A stretch of DNA of 64,000 bases. Source: Candidatus Accumulibacter affinis (GTDB lineage Bacteria; Pseudomonadota; Gammaproteobacteria; Burkholderiales; Rhodocyclaceae). The DNA is taken from positions 434,001-498,000 of the forward strand of contig JADJOT010000010.1 of the NCBI GenBank assembly GCA_016713625.1. The letters are read 5' to 3'. The translations under genes were made by a program, and so were the position numbers. Numbering within the stretch: position 1 is the stretch's first letter; every line of letters begins with the position of its first letter. The notes below the pieces were generated by a model. That model had not been told where the DNA came from. It searched no databases and saw only the letters and a list, made by a program, of their open reading frames with translations. Shown here one piece after another: positions 62,874-64,000 of the stretch.

Positions 62874-63998
62874 ATGATGTCGAGAAAGCTGTTTTCCCGT
62901 TATTCGCTCGGCGGTCTGTCGCTGCCGAACCGCGTGGTCATGGCACCGATGAACCGCAACCGTGCCAGTGACTCGCAGCTTGCGCCGTCTTCAATGACCG
63001 CTACCTACTACGCGCAACGCGCGTCGGCCGGCCTGATCATCGCCGAGGGGACACCGGTGTCGCCGCAGGCTCGCGGCTGCGCTCGTACTCCCGGAATTTA
63101 TAGCGAAGACCAGATTACGGGCTGGACAAACGTCACCAGGGCGGTACATCGCCAGGGTGGGCGAATTTACCTGCAGCTCTGGCATGTCGGCCGCGTCGGT
63201 CATTGCAGCTTGCGTGCCGACGCGTCACCGCCCGTGGGGCCGAGTGCGCACGGCTTGCAGAGCGACCGGGTGCCGGTTCTCGATGGCGCAGGCGAGCCGG
63301 TGCTGAGTGCCTGCGATCCGCCACGGGCGCTGCGCACCGACGAAGTCAAAGCCATCGTCGGCGACTTTGTCACGGCGGCGCGGAATGCGCAGGCAGCTGG
63401 CTTCGACGGTGTCGAGATCCATGCCGCGAATGGCTATCTGTTCGATCAGTTCCGCTGCCCCTACCTGAACGACCGTGTCGACGAGTATGGCGGGGCGACC
63501 CGCAAACGTTGGCGTTTTTTGCTGGAAACCGTCGCCGCCGTGGCGGACGCGGTGGGCAGGGAACGCGTCGGGGTACGCATCTCGCCGCTCGGCGCAGCGC
63601 ACGAGATGCGGCCGGATCCGGCGCCGCTGTTCACCTATGGTTATCTGGCGTGTCAACTGGACCAGTTGGGGATCGCCTATCTGCATGTCTATGACCAGTC
63701 GGCGAGCTGGATACACGATCCGCAAAGCGATCTCCTCCAGCACCTGCGCGCCTGCTATTCGGGCCCGATGATTCTCTGCGGTGGTTTTGACGATGAGCGG
63801 GCGGAAGCTGCGTTGCGAGCCGACCTCGGGGACATGGTCGCCTTCGGCAAACACTTCATTGCCAACCCCGACCTGGTAGACCGCTTGCGCTTCGCGGCAC
63901 CGCTGGCACCCTGGGACTCGGCGACCATCTACAAGGGCGGTGCCAAAGGCTATATCGATTACCCGACCCTGCAGGAGGCAGCGCTCAGCGAGCGCTGA
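62874..63998 (+). CDS. Old Yellow Enzyme family NADH:flavin oxidoreductase
   Basis: An FMN-dependent ene-reductase, 374 residues. It starts MMSRKLFSRYSLGGLSLPN and shows the OYE segments VVMAPMNRNRA, LQLWHVGRVGH, the active-site HAANGYLFDQF (His and Asn that bind the substrate, with Tyr) and NDRVDEYGG, then FGKHFIANPDLVDRLR at the phosphate site. The closest type is NemA / 12-oxophytodienoate-reductase-like; physiological substrate unknown. An ideal AAGGAGGT site sits six bases before the ATG. Confidence 0.93.
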   Translation: MMSRKLFSRYSLGGLSLPNRVVMAPMNRNRASDSQLAPSSMTATYYAQRASAGLIIAEGTPVSPQARGCARTPGIYSEDQITGWTNVTRAVHRQGGRIYLQLWHVGRVGHCSLRADASPPVGPSAHGLQSDRVPVLDGAGEPVLSACDPPRALRTDEVKAIVGDFVTAARNAQAAGFDGVEIHAANGYLFDQFRCPYLNDRVDEYGGATRKRWRFLLETVAAVADAVGRERVGVRISPLGAAHEMRPDPAPLFTYGYLACQLDQLGIAYLHVYDQSASWIHDPQSDLLQHLRACYSGPMILCGGFDDERAEAALRADLGDMVAFGKHFIANPDLVDRLRFAAPLAPWDSATIYKGGAKGYIDYPTLQEAALSER

Positions 63999-64000
63999 GG

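Overview
The window is a dense, GC-rich bacterial chromosome segment with about 55 intact protein genes, two disrupted genes, no rRNA and no tRNA that I could see. The gene content suggests a betaproteobacterium of the Rhodocyclales, plausibly close to Candidatus Accumulibacter. The clues are the order ompA-like / mtaD / ubiG / gph, a grxC-secB pair, an NAD-type glutamate dehydrogenase of about 1,550 residues, a PEP-CTERM protein behind a sigma-54-like promoter, and a CYTH-CHAD (polyphosphate-linked) protein. The taxonomic call is inference; no marker RNA is present.

Bases 1-13,726: the end of an Mla-type lipid ABC transporter (permease, ATPase, MCE protein, auxiliary lipoprotein); an acyl-CoA ligase and an enoyl-CoA hydratase; a reverse-strand methyltransferase/EcsC pair; a TrkA-domain potassium channel; a CYTH-CHAD protein; and two tandem paralogous SulP transporters. 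Bases 13,784-19,139 run in reverse: mfd and aroG (DAHP synthase) overlap, preceded by a sirtuin gene broken by a frameshift and an 85-base G-rich tract. Bases 19,346-24,896: two OmpA-like genes whose C-terminal halves are almost identical in DNA flank mtaD, followed by ubiG, gph, a CbiX-like chelatase and trmO.

Bases 25,101-37,542: a small secreted repeat protein, pdxH and an M61 peptidase, then a locus for acidic amino acids. That locus holds gltI, a type II asparaginase (frameshifted near its end), gltJ, gltK, gltL and the large NAD-glutamate dehydrogenase. Together these would convert periplasmic Asn to Asp, import Asp/Glu and deaminate Glu to 2-oxoglutarate. Further on, sucCD (39,682-41,745) supplies the succinyl-CoA synthetase step of the same TCA branch.

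Bases 37,543-47,172: a PEP-CTERM protein with a putative sigma-54 promoter, sucCD, an ornithine-cyclodeaminase-family enzyme, a PP2C phosphatase / twin-FHA / micro-ORF / metallo-beta-lactamase signalling cluster, a secreted protein and a nucleoside transporter. Bases 47,327-52,991: cobalamin genes (cobT, cobU, a BtuF-like binding protein), a second polar amino-acid ABC transporter with a structured leader, and a 46-residue four-cysteine protein. Bases 53,165-63,998: glyA-nrdR-ribD; a reverse operon envC-ctpA-hypothetical-moeB; an ArsR regulator with a 19-base palindrome before a rhodanese-grxC-secB-SH3 run; and an Old Yellow Enzyme homologue.

Most of the window is ordinary housekeeping. The items most worth a second look are the decaying asparaginase inside the glt operon, the disrupted sirtuin, the OmpA gene-conversion pair, the PP2C-FHA-MBL cluster with its 33-codon coupled ORF, the PEP-CTERM regulatory region, the four-cysteine small protein and the overlapping hairpins before the second amino-acid transporter.
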